A stretch of DNA of 64,000 nt from Halichoerus grypus. Lineage: Eukaryota; Chordata; Mammalia; Carnivora; Phocidae. Position 1 is the first letter of the stretch. The number at the start of each line of letters is the position of its first letter. The stretch spans positions 84,031,639 through 84,095,638 of the forward strand of contig NC_135714.1 in assembly GCF_964656455.1 (NCBI RefSeq). Direction: 5' to 3'. The notes under the pieces are model-generated. The model saw only the letters and a list, made by a program, of their open reading frames with translations. It had not been told where the DNA came from and did not search any database. Made by a program: the position numbers and the translations under genes. Positions 11,745 to 24,704 of the stretch are shown piece after piece.

Positions 11745-13010
11745 ATCTTTTTCCTTTTAGTTATTCTGGAGATGTTCCATTGTGGATTTAAGTTGCATTT
11801 TCATGGTGACTAACATTATTTTCACATATTTATTGGCCATTTGAATATTTTCTTTAGTAAAGTGTTCAAATCTCTTGCCCATTTAAAAAAATATATTGGC
11901 AGACTTTTACTGATTTTTTAGTTCTTTATGTATTCCAGAATCAAATCTTTTATTAGATATATAAATAGCCAATATCATATGGTAATTGTTTCATTTTTAG
12001 GGGAACTGCCATACTGTTTTCCACAGTGACTATGGCTATACCATCTTATATTCATACCAGCAATGCACAAGGGCTCCGATTTCTCTACATACTTGTCAGC
12101 ACCTGTTAACTTTGTTTTTCATAATAGCCAACCTAATGGGTATGAAATGGTATCTCATTGTGGTTTTCATTTCCATTTTCCTAATGATTATTGAGCATCT
12201 TTGAGCCCTTATTGGCAATTTGTGTATCTTCTTTAGAAAAATGTCTAGTTTAGTCCTTTGCCCAGTTTTTTTTTTTTTTCAGATTTTATTTATTTGAAAG
12301 AGAGAGAGATCACAGAGGGAGAAGGGGAGAGAGGGGGAGAAGCGGACTCGCCACTGAGCAGGGAGCCTGATGCGGGGCTCCATCCCAGGACCCTGAGCTC
12401 ATAACCCCAGCCGAAGGCAGATGCTTAACTAACAAGTCACCCAGGCACCCCTTTGCCCAGTTTTTAATTGGGTTATTTTTTGCTTTCAAGTCATAAGAGT
12501 TCTTTATATATTCTGGATATTAATCATTTACCTGATATATTATTTGCAAAAATTTTCTCATTCTGTGGGTTGCCTTTTCTCTCTGTTGATGGTGTTTTTC
12601 AGCACATGAGCGTTTTTAATTTTGATGTAGCCCAATGTATCTACTTCTTTTATTGCCTGTGCTTTGGCTATCTAATCAAAGAAATCATTGCCAAATCTAA
12701 TATCATGAAGCTTTCCCCTATATTTTCTTCTTAGAGTTTCATAGTTTTAGTTCTTACAATCATAGTCATTTTAACATCCTTGTCTGCTAACTGCTAACTA
12801 AAAATTCTGGGGCACCTTTGAGTCTGTTCCTATTTTCAATTTTGTATCTTGGCTTGTCGTCATATAATATTGTCTAATAGCTAGCATGGCTAATAATTTT
12901 TATTGAAAGCCTGACATTGTGTATAAAATATAGTCTCTAGATGATACCTTCCTCCAGAGAGAAATATTGGAGGGAGTGGGGAGTGTTAATCATTAAGCAA
13001 ATCAGAGACC
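11745..13010 (-). mobile_element. ancient L1M fragments, antisense, split by a SINE
   Basis: Antisense ORF2 C-terminal region (ccatactgttttccacagtg, ggtatgaaatggtatctcattgtgg, ttctttatatattctggatatta), followed from 12780 by an upstream-L1/HAL1-like part (cctgacattgtgtataaaata). At least two L1 pieces are joined near 11970. Confidence 0.7.
12271..12450 (-). mobile_element. CAN-SINE inside the L1M fragment
   Basis: Antisense SINE with exact 15-bp duplication ctttgcccagttttt at 12256-12270 and 12451-12465, so it is younger than the L1 it splits. Confidence 0.95.
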
Positions 13011-13504
13011 GAGCTTGGTTGAGACAGCTTTACAACACTCATTTTACGTCAAATTGTCCCAACTCCTAGGGAATAGTTTTCTGAGAATTTTGCCTTGGAT
13101 GATGTGGGGGGCGGGGGGCATCAGTATGATGGCCTCACTTGTTTTTCACAGATCAGGATACCTTACCACTTCCCCTTGGTTCACTCCTTTTGCCCATGCT
13201 TTACTATCCTAGAATAGCTGAATTAACTTCTCCACATGACATAGCTATAAATATAGGAATTGAGTGGGGCCAGAATCAGGCAGTCTGGTTCCAAAGCCTA
13301 CACTCTTAAAATTAAAGTGCCTATAATATGGCAGACACCGTCCCACACATACACTAAATCTTTCACAAGGGTTTAGATGCTAACATTTAGGAAATGGCCA
13401 TAATAAATCTATTTTGAAATAGAACTTTTTGGCTTTTCCATTTTAGAAGAGGAAACTATTAAAAATAAGGGCCTTAGAGCTTCAAAATAAAGTATAAATA
13501 ATGA

Positions 13505-13687
13505 GGGGCACCTGAGTGGCTCAGCTGGTTAAGCATCTGACTCTTGATTTTGGCTCAGGTCATGATCTCAGGGTCCTGGGATCAGCCCTATGTCGGGCTC
13601 TGCACTCAGTGTGGAGTCTGCTTGGGGATTCTCTCCGCCCCTCCCCCTGCTTGCACTCTCTCTAAAATAAGTAAATCTTTAAAAAAC
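13505..13687 (+). mobile_element. CAN-SINE
   Basis: Starts ggggcacctgagtggctcag. Exact 16-bp duplication aaagtataaataatga at 13489-13504 and 13688-13703. Confidence 0.95.
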
Positions 13688-13759
13688 AAAGTATAAATAA
13701 TGAGTAAGTTATAGAAGGCTAACATAATTTAGAAATAGCTCATTGGAAGTCAATTATAA

Positions 13760-15330
13760 AAGTGTTAAGATCCCTAGCCATCATTTCATTGCCTGTGATC
13801 CAGCCTTCTACATGCCCCACACCTACCAACCCCTTTCACTGAGTAATCCAGAACTTCTGCTAGACTATTATCAAACTCTCAGCCTCTTATATTCTCCACC
13901 TATTTTCAGAGCATTCTCTCAAATTCTGTGTTCTATCTGAAACCAAGCCCTTCCCTTAAGGAAACTGCTTCCCCTATAGTTCTTACATTCTAGCTGTTTA
14001 TTTGCTAGCACTCCTTCTGACACCCTACTGCTATTTCTAAACATTATTTTAAAAAACCTTGCTTCTTTGAGCTTGTATAACTTGACAATATCACCTTCTC
14101 CCTCTTCTAGTCATTGTCATTTACTGACTTCATCTTGGTCCCTTTGCATTATTCACCAAAGGCATGATGAGCCCCTGACCCCAAATTTGTAATGCTTGTG
14201 AGTCTTAAACATAAACTTGGATAATTCATCTTCTACCTTGGTTCCTCAGTTCTTTACTTCCTTTCCACTAAAGGAATGTCCATGCTAGACCCTTCCATCA
14301 TCTGAAATGTTCTATAACCAATAATTACTAATTCAAACATCTACCTTTAAAAATACTTTACCTTCCTTCAGTTTGCTTGTTCAATTACATTTGCTTCATC
14401 CCTTCCATTCTTCAACCTCATCAGGACGTGTAGTGGAATGATACCTTTAGCTCAAGCTTTTATCCCTTTCCCTCATTACTTCCTTTTGTATTCAATGTGT
14501 GATCTATCATCTCCAAAATATTACCAATATCCTATATTCTCTTGAAATATGATTATTGTTGTTGCACCTTTCTAGAAAAACCTTGATCCTGCACCAACAC
14601 TATTATCCCATTTTTTCATTCACTTAACTGAGCCATAGAAAGCTACACTAGAGTAACCTGGCATCATTACAAATTCATAACCAACAGCCTCCAGTAGGCC
14701 TTTAAAATGTACCAATCCTAAACATTCTCTGTCAATTCACTTCCCCCAACAACTATTCCAACCCTTTTCCACTCTTCTCAAATCACAGATCCTCCACATA
14801 TTCCCCTTCATTCTCAGTAGATAACCTTCCCTCCCTTTTCCACATAAAAATCTATCTTCCTCTTTTTCTTCTCTCTTCTTACATTAAAGGAAGTGTCTTT
14901 CCTCCTATCTAAGGCAATCAGAGCACTTGTATAAATGATCCTTCTCTGCCTGTACCAACTATCTCTCCCCTCACACTTCCTTTTAACTAGATCCTTCCCA
15001 ATGATTTTTAAATGAGTTCATCTTAAAAGTTTCCCAGAAACTCACATGCCCATTCAGTTATTGCCCCATCTGTCTCTGTTCCTTTACCAATAAATGTTTC
15101 AGAGAGTTGGCAATTCTCATAGTCTCTTTTTTCCCATAAACTACTCACCCTTCATTGTTCTCTAGTTGAAGATTCTACTCCTTTCACACTAAAAAAAATA
15201 GTCCTAGCAAAGGTCATAAGTAATCTCCAAGTGATCATATGGCGTGATAAAACATTCTTCTTTTGGCTCTTGTTAAACCACTCTCTCATACCCACCCTGC
15301 CCCTCATTTTTCTTCTTATTCCTTCCCTGT
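13760..15330 (+). repeat. probable L2 LINE remnant
   Basis: Pyrimidine-rich sequence with the wording of L2 ORF2: ctgtctctgttcctttacca, aggtcataagtaatctccaag, ttggctcttgttaaaccact. Heavily decayed, with no long open frame, so the call rests on motif order. Confidence 0.5.
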
Positions 15331-15473
15331 CTCCTTTACAGGCTCAAACTTTTCAATTGCTAAACGCTGGGGATCCTGAAATTTCCATCTTCCAATCCTC
15401 CACCAGTTCACTGGTTGAGTGCCCTAATAATCCTCGCTGGCTTTAGGATAAAGACAAAAATATTTAACATGAT

Positions 15474-15817
15474 TGTCTTAGTTCAGATTACCATAACAAA
15501 GTATCACAGACTGGGTGGGTTATAAACAGAATTCCTCATAATTCTGGAGGTTGCACATCCAAAATCAGGGTCCCAGCGAGTAGGGTTGAAAGTCTTCTTC
15601 TGGGTTACAGACTGCCAACTTCTTGTTGTATCCTCACATGGCAAAAGGAGAGGTAGAGAACTCTCTGGGATTGCTTTTATAAGGGTACTAATCCCTTTAT
15701 AAGGGACCTACCCTCATGGACCTTCCAAAGGTCCCACCTCCTAATACCATCACACTGGGGGTTAAGATTTCAATATACGAATTTTGGGGGGTGGGCACAA
15801 ACATTCAGTCCATTGGA
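15474..15817 (-). mobile_element. MLT1-like solo LTR (MaLR), antisense
   Basis: Antisense LTR from tgtcttagttcagattac (15474) through tatcctcacatggcaaaagg and cccacctcctaataccatcaca to cattcagtccattgga (15817). 5-bp flanks atgat (15469-15473) and atgac (15818-15822) are a decayed target-site duplication. No internal retroviral genes are present. Confidence 0.8.
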
Positions 15818-16259
15818 ATGACCTACAGGATTCTGCACGATGTAGTCCCTGGTTCCCTCTCTAGCCTAATTTCATACCATTCCCTATCCATTTTTTTTTT
15901 TTCCCCACTCTTAGCCATTCTGATGTTCTTTCGGTTCCTTAAAATTGCCAGTTTCCTTCTGCAGGGCTTAACACTTGCTTTTCTCTCTAATTTGAAACAC
16001 TCTCCACCACTACCCTCCCCTATATTTGGTTAATATAGCCCCTCAGCTCAAGGGCCATATCCTCAGAGAACTATTTATGACATCACCTCTGCCCCTAGGC
16101 TAAGTCAGGTCTAGTTTTTATATGCAGTTATAGAATCTAGATCATTTTCTTCAAGAACAATTATCTTAGTTTGTAATTATGTATCCATTAGAGTGATTGT
16201 TCAATGTTCTGAATTAGACTGTAGACTCCATAATATTGTCCCACTCGTTCTTGAGGCTA

Positions 16260-17100
16260 TGTTCATTTTATTTTTCAATCTTTTTTTTTTTCATTCTGTT
16301 CTTCATATCAGACAATTTCTATTTATCTATTAAGTTCACTGATTCTTTCCTCATTCATTTCCATTCTGTTGTTGAATCTATCCAGTGAATTTTTATTTCA
16401 GATATTGTATTTTTTAGTTCAAAATTTACTTGCTCTTGACTGTTTGTATTTTTCTGCTGTGAATGTGTATCTTCCCATTCATTACAATTATACTTCTCTT
16501 TACCACATGAAACAGTTATAATAGCTGCTTTAATATCTTTGCTAATTCCAATATCTGTGCCATTTTGGGTTGACATTTATTGATTTTCTTTTCTTATAAG
16601 ACATTCATTTCCTGGTTCTTTATATGTTAAGTACTTTTGGAGTATATCCTTGACATTTTGTTGTGTAGACTCTAGGTCTTGTTAAAATCCTCTGAAGAAT
16701 ATTTAAAATTTTTGTTTATTTCAGTAGGTAATCAACTTGGTTAGGTGCAGAGGATAAGCTCTCTCTTACCTTCTGATGGCACTGGTTTCAAAGACTTTGT
16801 TATGCTGTCTTTGGTCTGTCTCATGTGTGAGCCACTCAGGGGTTAGTCTGTGATTTGGGAGTGTTTTCCCCCCATTTAATTTTAAGATTTTTATCTTACT
16901 TTAGTTCTTCAAGCCATTGCTATGCTGCTTTAGGCCTGTCTCATGTATGCACAGTTGGAGATGACCCAAAGCAGCTGGGTGGGTTCATATGCAGAACTAA
17001 GGAAACTCATTCTCCAGTTTTTTCCTCTCCTAAATCTGTACCCTGCTATACCTCTCAAGGTCTTTTTTCCTGGTTTCTCTGGTCAGAAGATGGGGTTATT
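16260..17100 (-). mobile_element. ancient L1/HAL1-like fragment, antisense
   Basis: Wording like the upstream part of old L1s (ttcctcattcatttccattctg, gacattttgttgtgtagactc, ggttagtctgtgatttgggag), similar to 3.8-4.4 kb of this window. Only short open frames. Confidence 0.55.
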
Positions 17101-17479
17101 CTCTGAGTTGTAGTTGCCCATAATGTCACTAATAGGACCTGCCCTTGGGGAAAAAACACAAAAGGAAAACAACAATAACAAGGATTCCTCATGCTCTCTT
17201 TAAACTATAGGGTCCATTTTCCCACATCTTCAGGCCATAAAAATAGGTCTTCTATTGTAGTTTTGGCCTCCTGTGCTGTCCTTGCATGGTTTTATGACTG
17301 GAGGCCGTCTTCAGGTCAAACCTGCAAAAGAAATTCAGTCTTGTAGTTTTGACTCTCCTTCACAATCCACTTGCTTTTGTTTACTTTTCGATCTTCAGGT
17401 AGTTGCTTTTCACATTTTGTCTAGGGTTTTTGATTGTGAGCAGTAAAAAAGAGGTCGCAGTGGACCTATTACATCTTGG

Positions 17480-17590
17480 AGGGAACTGGAAGGCTGGGTG
17501 CTCCACGAGAGGAGGGACAATATCTCGTTTTATCCTTGATCTACATGTGGTAGGCACTCAATAAATATTTGTGAAATAAATATGGAATGA
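17480..17590 (+). repeat. L2 3' end fragment
   Basis: gaggagggacaatatctcg and ggcactcaataaatatttgtgaaat match the L2 3' terminus pattern. Confidence 0.55.
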
Positions 17591-18158
17591 ACTGAAAATT
17601 TTAAAATGCCAGATACTCAAGATGACAACAAAAACAAAAACATTTCTGCATGTTAACAAGAAAGGCATCTTTTGTAGAAGAGTAAGATATTCCAAAACCA
17701 AGAATAGGCTTTACAAATACATTAAGAAAAAGGAAGTAAATTATAGAATGAATAAGGTCCTTAATGATTATGCTGCAAATACAAACAAGAAATCAACAGG
17801 ACAAATTAGAAAAAGATTCTCTTTCTATAGAAAAAAATTAAAGAGTGGAAGGTTTGAAGAATTAGGACCCTGGCTGAGGTAAGATTTTAAGATTTTTAAA
17901 GTATTTAAAAAGATTTTTGGTGCAAAAATGGAAGAAGATAAAGAGGAAAATCTAGATGCCTGAGTAATGTAGGGATCAGAAGCAGACTAGGCAGGATATA
18001 TGAACCTTAGCTCTGTCCCCATTGCCCCCCTCTTTCTTTTTTAATACTGTGCCTATCTGCCTTCCTCTTTGCTCTAGATATCTCCTTCTCTCCATTTTCC
18101 TTTGGACAATTCTTGCTTCCCCCCTGGAGATGTCTTTTTCTTATGTAATCAAATTTTA

Positions 18159-18362
18159 TTTTATTTTATTTTATTTTTTTAAGATTTTATTTTTATTTGT
18201 GAGAGAGAATGAGAGACAGAGAGCATGAGAGGGAGGAGGGTCAGAGGGAGAAGCAGACCCCCCGCTGAGCAGGGAGCCCGATGCGGGACTCGATCCCGGG
18301 ACTCCAGGATCATGACCTGAGCCGAAGGCAGTCGCTTAACCAACTGAGCCACCCAGGCGCCC
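18159..18362 (-). mobile_element. CAN-SINE with (TTTTA)n tail
   Basis: Well-preserved antisense SINE (aagattttatttttatttg, gcccgatgcgggactcgatc, gagccacccaggcgcc). Exact 14-bp duplication gtaatcaaatttta at 18145-18158 and 18363-18376; a (TTTTA)n tract is at 18155-18177. Confidence 0.95.
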
Positions 18363-18639
18363 GTAATCAAATTTTAAAATGCTGATTTCCTTAATATAAT
18401 ATAAATTTTGTAATTTAAAGTGTAGATAAACTCATAAAATTTATCTTTCTTTTAATAAATTTTTAGGAGTCAATTTCTTGACAGAATAAATCTTGTCAAC
18501 AGCTCTGTGCAATTATTTAAAATAAATTTGATATAAGCAAAAACCTACCTGTATAAATCAGAATTGTGGTAATCCAGGTGTCTAAGGATTACATAGACTG
18601 TATCCTGTTAGGAGTCCTCTCATTATATGTCTGGATAGC

Positions 18640-18760
18640 TGGCATAATGGAAAGAATGAGGGCTTTGAAATCAGATATATATTAGCTGCATGATCTTGGG
18701 GAAATTATAGTATCTGGTCATCTTTTAATGAGCATAATACTATCTACTTTTCTTACTTTG
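18640..18760 (+). repeat. MIR fragment
   Basis: gagggctttgaaatcagat and gctgcatgatcttggggaaat fit the MIR 5' half. Confidence 0.5.
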
Positions 18761-18950
18761 TGCTCACAGCTAGAGAAAGCAGAATGAAATTTGAGACTAG
18801 CCAATCAAATCTGATTTTATTAGACATTAGGGCATGATTTTCATATACTAACAAAAAAAGACTTCATAGTGGTTTATATTCTAGTATCTTTTATTTATGA
18901 TCACTTCAGTTTCATTTTTAATTTTATGATATAGTGATTTCAATAAGCGT

Positions 18951-19143
18951 CTTTTTAAAACATATTTATTTATTTATTTATTTGAGAGAGAGAGAGAGTT
19001 GGGGGGGATGGGCAGGGAATCCCAAGCAGACTCCATACTGAGCGTGGAGCATGAAGAGGGGCTAAACCTCACGACCCCGAGACCATGACCTGAACCCAAA
19101 CTAAGAGTGGGATGCTTAATGGACTGCGCCAACCAGGTGCCCC
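18951..19143 (-). mobile_element. CAN-SINE
   Basis: Antisense SINE with tail ttatttatttatttatttgag, GA tract and end gcgccaaccaggtgcccc. Left and right flanks share caataa. Confidence 0.85.
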
Positions 19144-19144
19144 T

Positions 19145-20869
19145 CAATAAACTTTGTAAAAATCCTTTTTGGAATAAGAGAGAAATAAATAAATACATAC
19201 TATACATCTTGCTATTATGGGGATAAAGTAAGAAGTTTGTACAGTTCATAGCAAAAGCTATGGTATTCAACTGATAATCTTTATTCAACTGATAATTTTT
19301 ATGGGGATGTTATCATATTGCTAAACTTTGCTTTTAAAGTAGTGGAAAATTTTGATGGATTTAAGAGGTTCTGGCTTTATTAGAATGTCTCTTTGATTAT
19401 AAATGTTAATGGACACAGTGTGGTATCAAAGAGTGGGAAATCTAAGCTTTCTGCTTTTAATCTGCTACATAGTATTGAGTAAATTTCTTGTCACTTCCCC
19501 TCCCTGTACCTCATTTCCAAACTTCTAAAATGAGGTAGAGAGGGAGGAGGTTAGATGATCTGAGGTTTTTATCAGTTTTAAGTCTATGCTTCTTTCTATT
19601 CACTTATGGACCTACTGAGAAACAGCGTGCGAGAATACCAACACATGTTGCTTGGGATCTACCTACACATCTTATATAAATATGTATATATGTGTATATG
19701 TATGTGTATCACATAATAGAAACAACTTCTTGTCTTTCCTTGGTGTGTGTTCTTCTACTATATACTGTACTTTGGGGTTTATCATTTTGAAGCAATGTTG
19801 TGCAACGGTGACATCTAGTGACTATAACACCTACCAGCAAAATTTATGGCCAATTCTTAGTTCTCCAAATATGGATGATTCACTCTGCGGTTTAGCTAAA
19901 TACTTTAAAATCATTCTTTATTTCTCTCCCCTACAGATTTAAAAAATATCAATTAAGTTTGATAGCAGCATTAATAATTGGATACATAATAAGGGAAATT
20001 TCTTTCAAAAAATCATAATACTTAGAATTAAGTATAAACTATTCTAAGTGAGATTGCAACTTTTTTCCTTCCATTGAAAGCAGAACTGGGATTTGACTTC
20101 AGGTGTGTTTTAATATGTAATCCATGCTCAGAGCCACTATGCATTACTGACACATAATGCTCATTTAACATATATTTATTAAATGAATGTTAGGTAAAGC
20201 ATATGCATCAATATCTATTTATATGTATTGCTTTAGGATCTTTGGAGCTATTGTTATCTTTCATACAAAGAAGTCTTTCTGAGTGTACATCAAAGATCAT
20301 CAAGTAAAAACTACAGTATAAGCCTTTCTGAACAAATGAATTTGAGAGCTGTATCTACAAAGAGAATATTCTTTATACAGAGCATTCAAATTAGAACAGG
20401 ACTTTTTGTTTTGTTTTGTTTTTGTTTTTAAGATAATGACTAGCTGGCATTATTATTTAATCAGGACAATACAAATCTGGGCTAAACTAGTACTCCAATT
20501 CAAATTGACTTTGCCACTGTTAAAATTCCTATAGTATTTAGTATTTGTTCTCATTAATCAGATATTATCTTGAATTTTTATTCTTTTCAGGTGCCTAGAT
20601 CTTGTTTCCACAATAAAATGGTCAGGTATTCCAGGGTCCAGAGCATGTTTTATATCCTTGTCTTTCTCTTAGCCCCAACCACAATGGTTTTTCTCACCAA
20701 ATAATAAAGTTACCAACAACTTACCCAGAATCCATGGTTTTCCACGATATGGCATCAAACTACCATGGCTTTCTCTCTAGTTCTCTTGATTCTACATTTC
20801 AGTCACATTAAACTGTTAATTGTTCTCCCATGCATTTTTGGTTTTTTTTGCTTGTAATGCTTTACCACT
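19145..20869. other. SLC9B1 first-intron DNA, nothing recognised
   Basis: AT-rich sequence. A TATATG/TGTATG low-complexity stretch is at 19670-19715. No gene, SINE or L1 is evident. Confidence 0.6.
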
Positions 20870-22960
20870 GCATCTCTTTCTTCTTTGTAAGTGAAATATT
20901 GCTTAAGGGTCATTCCAATAGGACTTCCTGTAAAGCATAGCACAAACCTAGAAGTCGTCTTCCCTTTTTGAATTCTCACATCACTTTATCACTTGTCCTA
21001 CGTTCATTCTAGCTCTCTGGTTGTCCTTTCTTGGTCTTCTTTTTCTCTATCCATCCTTTGAATGTTGGAGTTCCTCAGCATTCTTCCCTATGCCCTCTTC
21101 TCTTCTTACTCTACATACATTTCTTAAGAAATTTATTTTATACTCATGGCTCCAATTATGACCAATATGCTGATGAGTTTGGCCTAGAGAAGGTCTGTTA
21201 AGTTTCTTTTTTTTTAAATTTAATTTTATTATGTTATGTTAATCACCATACATTACATCATTAGTTTTTGATGTAGTGTTCCATGATTCATTGTTTGCGT
21301 GTAACACCCAGTGCTCCATTCAATACATGCCCTCTTTAATACCCATCACCAGGCTAACCCATCCCCCCACCCTCCTCCCCTCCAGAACCCTCAGTCTGTT
21401 TCTCAGAGTCCATAGTCTCTCATGGTTTGTCTCCCCCTCCGATTCCCCCCCTTCATTTTTCCCTTCCTACTATCTTCCTTTTTTTTCTTTTTTAACATAT
21501 AATGTATTATTTGTTTCAGAGGTACAGATCTGTGATTCAACAGTCTTACACAATTCACAGCGCTCACCATAGCACATACCCTCCCCAATGTCTATCACCC
21601 AGCCACCCCATCCCTCCCACCCCCCACCACTCCAGCAACCCTCAGTTTGTTTCCTGAGATTAAGAATTCCTCATATCAGTGAGGTCATATGATACACATC
21701 TTTCTCTGATTTATTTCACTCAGCATAACACCCTCCAGTTCCATCCACGTCGTTGCAAATGGCAAGATCTCATTCCTTTTGATGGCTGCATAATATTCCA
21801 TTGTATATATATACCACATCTTCTTTATCTGTTCATCTGTTGATGGACATCTTGGCTCTTTCCATAGTCTGGCTATTGTGGACATTGCTGCTATAAACAT
21901 TGGGGTGCACGTACCCCTTCGGATCACTACATTTGTATCTTTGTGGTAAATACCCAGTAGTGGTGCAATTGCTGGGTCATAGGCTAGCTCTATTTTCAAC
22001 TTTTTGAGGAACCTCCACACTGTTTTCCAGAGTGGCTGCACCAGCTTGCATTCCCACCAATAGTGTAGGAGGGTTCCCCTTTCTCCGCATCCTCGCCGCT
22101 CTGTTGAGTTTCTAAATAGTGTATTTAAGTACTTACTGTGTATCTCTACTTCATTGTCTTTACAAGCATCTTAAACTCAATATATGCACAATTGAACTCA
22201 AAACCTTCCCCCACTGAATCTATTCCTTCTTCAGAGAATTTCCTATTTCAGAGAATGAAGCCACCATCTACCCTGTTGCTGAAATTAGAAACCGAGGAGT
22301 CATTCCTTCTCCTTCCCTGCTGATAGCCAGTGAGTTACTAAATCATGTTAATACAAGCTCCTAAATAATTGTAAATTTTGTCCACTTCTCTCATTACAAA
22401 TTGCCACTGCTCCAGTCCAGGCTATCAGCACCTTTTCCCATAAGCTCTGTAATGACCTTCCAACTATTCTCCCTACCTCCAGTCTTGGGCATCCCCTTGT
22501 AATGTCCACAAAGCAGCATCATCTAAAATGATGATTATGGCATGATTATGGCAACTTCCTGCCTAATATTCCTCAATGGCTTCCCATAGACGAAAAATGT
22601 CCAAACTCAAACGCAGCTTACGGAACTTATTTTAATAAGGGCTAACCTTGTCCCTGCCTATCTCATTTTTTAACTTGTCTTTTTAAACATCAGCTATATT
22701 TTAGTTCTTTAAACCTACCAAGCCTCATATCTCTGAGACTTTATACATTCTGTATACTGTCTTCCACCCCAACACCCCTGTTTTTTGCACAACTAACTCT
22801 ATATCAGTTTAGAGATCCTTGCTTTAGAAGTTCCCTTTAGGATGCATCCTTATCATAGCATCCATCCCTTATCACAGCATTAGTGTATCTCACTAATACA
22901 ATTGCTTGTTTAACTATAATCATTCTATTATTTGACAAATATTCAGTGAGACCCCACTAT
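20870..22960 (+). repeat. L2 LINE remnant split by an L1
   Basis: Left part 20870-21193 (gttggagttcctcagcattc, ccctcttctcttcttactct, tatgctgatgag) and right part 22114-22960 (ttaaactcaatatatgcac, cagagaatgaagccaccatc, cctcaatggcttcccat) are consecutive L2 ORF2 segments. They are interrupted by the L1 at 21208-22099. Decayed. Confidence 0.65.
21208..22099 (-). mobile_element. young 5'-truncated L1 with two-unit 3' end
   Basis: Antisense L1: 3' tail, unit B (21230-21470), unit A (21490-21680), then the ORF2 C-terminus, still open for 118 codons (22041-21685, with YDPAIAPLLGIY and WIKKMWYIYTMEYYAAI). Near-exact 14-bp duplication tctgttaagtttct / tctgttgagtttct at 21194-21207 and 22100-22113. 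Confidence 0.9.
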
Positions 22961-23329
22961 GTAACTGATACTGTATTCATTCTCCTTTGTGCATAGATTT
23001 TAGTCAATACAGGGTATTGTGGAAGCACATATAGTTTGTGCTTGGGAGAGGGCCAAAGAAATGCTATTTAGTAACTTGCATTTACCTACTAGATTAAATC
23101 AGCGCTGATTTCATAATCATTTCTGAGTTCTTTGAATTACCTAGATGGTAGGTAATTATCTAATCTCATTAACTGTTGAGTTTTAAACATATAAAAAAAA
23201 GTTTTTGAATTGTAAAAGAACTCTAGCCAGCCATTACTTTCTACCTAGCAGTTTTTCTTTGATATCATTTTGGATATAATAGAGTATAAAAAGCAAAGAG
23301 ACAAACTACTACAGTAAAAAATATGGGAT

Positions 23330-23490
23330 TTATTGTCAGAACACTGTGGTTAATAATTCTGCCACTTACTAGGTATGCGTCCTTGGTTAAGACCCTTAAC
23401 CTCTCTGAGCCTCAGTTTCCTCATCTGAAAAAGGTAGGTATAAAATCAGATGAGATAAGAGAAAAAAAAGCATAGCACGAAATGTAAAAG
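23330..23490 (+). repeat. MIR
   Basis: Clear MIR core: gccacttactaggtatg, cttaacctctctgagcctcag, tttcctcatctgaaaa. Confidence 0.8.
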
Positions 23491-23507
23491 GCTACCCCAA
23501 TGCTGTC

Positions 23508-23549
<42 letters not shown>

Positions 23550-23551
23550 GA
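23508..23551. repeat. (TTA)n microsatellite
   Basis: About 14 uninterrupted TTA units following the MIR 3' part. Confidence 0.95.
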
Positions 23552-24122
23552 GTAAATACAGATCAGGTCTCCCTATTACTGGTAATCCCAGTTCTACAGG
23601 CAACAGGATTTCCAAATTCATCCTTCATCTCCACTTTACTATTTAAGAGTTAGGGTTTTGCAATTTAATAAACACATATTGATGGAAGTGGTTAAAAAAA
23701 AAGCCCCCCCCACACAAATTTAACAAGTAAATATTAAGGGGATAAGAGAGAAACAAAGCAGCAGCCTATGAAAATCTAGAATTTGGATATATGGATCAAA
23801 AAAAAAAAATCAAGGCACTTTTTTTTTTTTTAAATGTTAACTGGAAGGGTAGGTGGCGCAAAAGAGTGATGCTGTGAGCCATTTATCAGTAAAATGGTAA
23901 CCTATTGAGCTGGGAAGTCAGGATATCTGGATTCAAGAACTCACTTGGTCACTAACTTACCACTAATAACCAGGTAGCCAACCCTCCCAACAGTCTGGTC
24001 TTATGACTCCTTGGCTACTATGATCTTTTCCCTCACACCATCTCAGCTACCCACTCACAAGGCCACAAATCTCAAATGGGCACTTGATCCTGCCCAGCTA
24101 TGCTACTGTGCTTCTCTAGTAT

Positions 24123-24448
24123 TGCTATAGACTGAATATTTATGTCCCCTCAAAATTCATATGTTGAAATCCTAACCCCTAATGTGATGGCATTAGGAGG
24201 TGGGGGTCTTTGGTATATGATTAGGTCATGAGGACAGAACCCTCATGAATGGGATTAGTTTCCTTAATAAGAGTTCCTGAGAGCTCCCTAATCCCTTCTG
24301 GCTATCTGTGAACCAGGACTAGGGCTCTCACCAGACACTGATTCTGCCAGCACCTTGATCTTGGACTTCCCAGCCTCTAGAACTATGAGAAATAAAATTG
24401 TTTATAAGCTACCTAGTCTATGCTATTTTGTTAGAGCAGCCTAAGACA
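24123..24448 (+). mobile_element. MLT1-like solo LTR (MaLR)
   Basis: LTR from tgctatagactgaatattta to gcagcctaagaca, with catatgttgaaatcctaac, gaggacagaaccctcatgaa and gcctctagaactatgagaaa. Exact 5-bp target-site duplication agtat at 24118-24122 and 24449-24453. No internal retroviral genes. Confidence 0.88.
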
Positions 24449-24487
24449 AGTATGACTGCCTTCTGTCCTCTAAAATGACTATTTTAT

Positions 24488-24685
24488 AGGGCATCTGGGT
24501 GGCTCAGTCGGTTAGGTGCCTGCCTTTAGCTCAGGTCATGATCCCAGAGTCCCTGGGATTGAGCCTCGCATTGGGCTCCTTTCTCCAGGGAGCCTGCTTC
24601 TCCCTCTCCCTCTGCCTGCCGCTCCCCCTGCTTGTGTTCTCTCTCTCAAATAAATAAATAAAATCTTAAAAATATAAAATAAAAT
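24488..24685 (+). mobile_element. CAN-SINE
   Basis: Sense SINE starting agggcatctgggtggctcag. Exact 16-bp duplication aaaatgactattttat at 24472-24487 and 24686-24701. Confidence 0.95.
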
Positions 24686-24704
24686 AAAATGACTATTTTA
24701 TGCC

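Noticed and set aside
17622..17882. 86-codon Lys-rich plus-strand frame
   Set aside because: AT-rich composition produces Lys/Asn runs, no family resemblance was found, and no splice or promoter context supports it.
23508..23551. Regular TTA repeats considered as a repeat array such as CRISPR
   Set aside because: It is a simple trinucleotide microsatellite with no spacers, in a mammalian genome.
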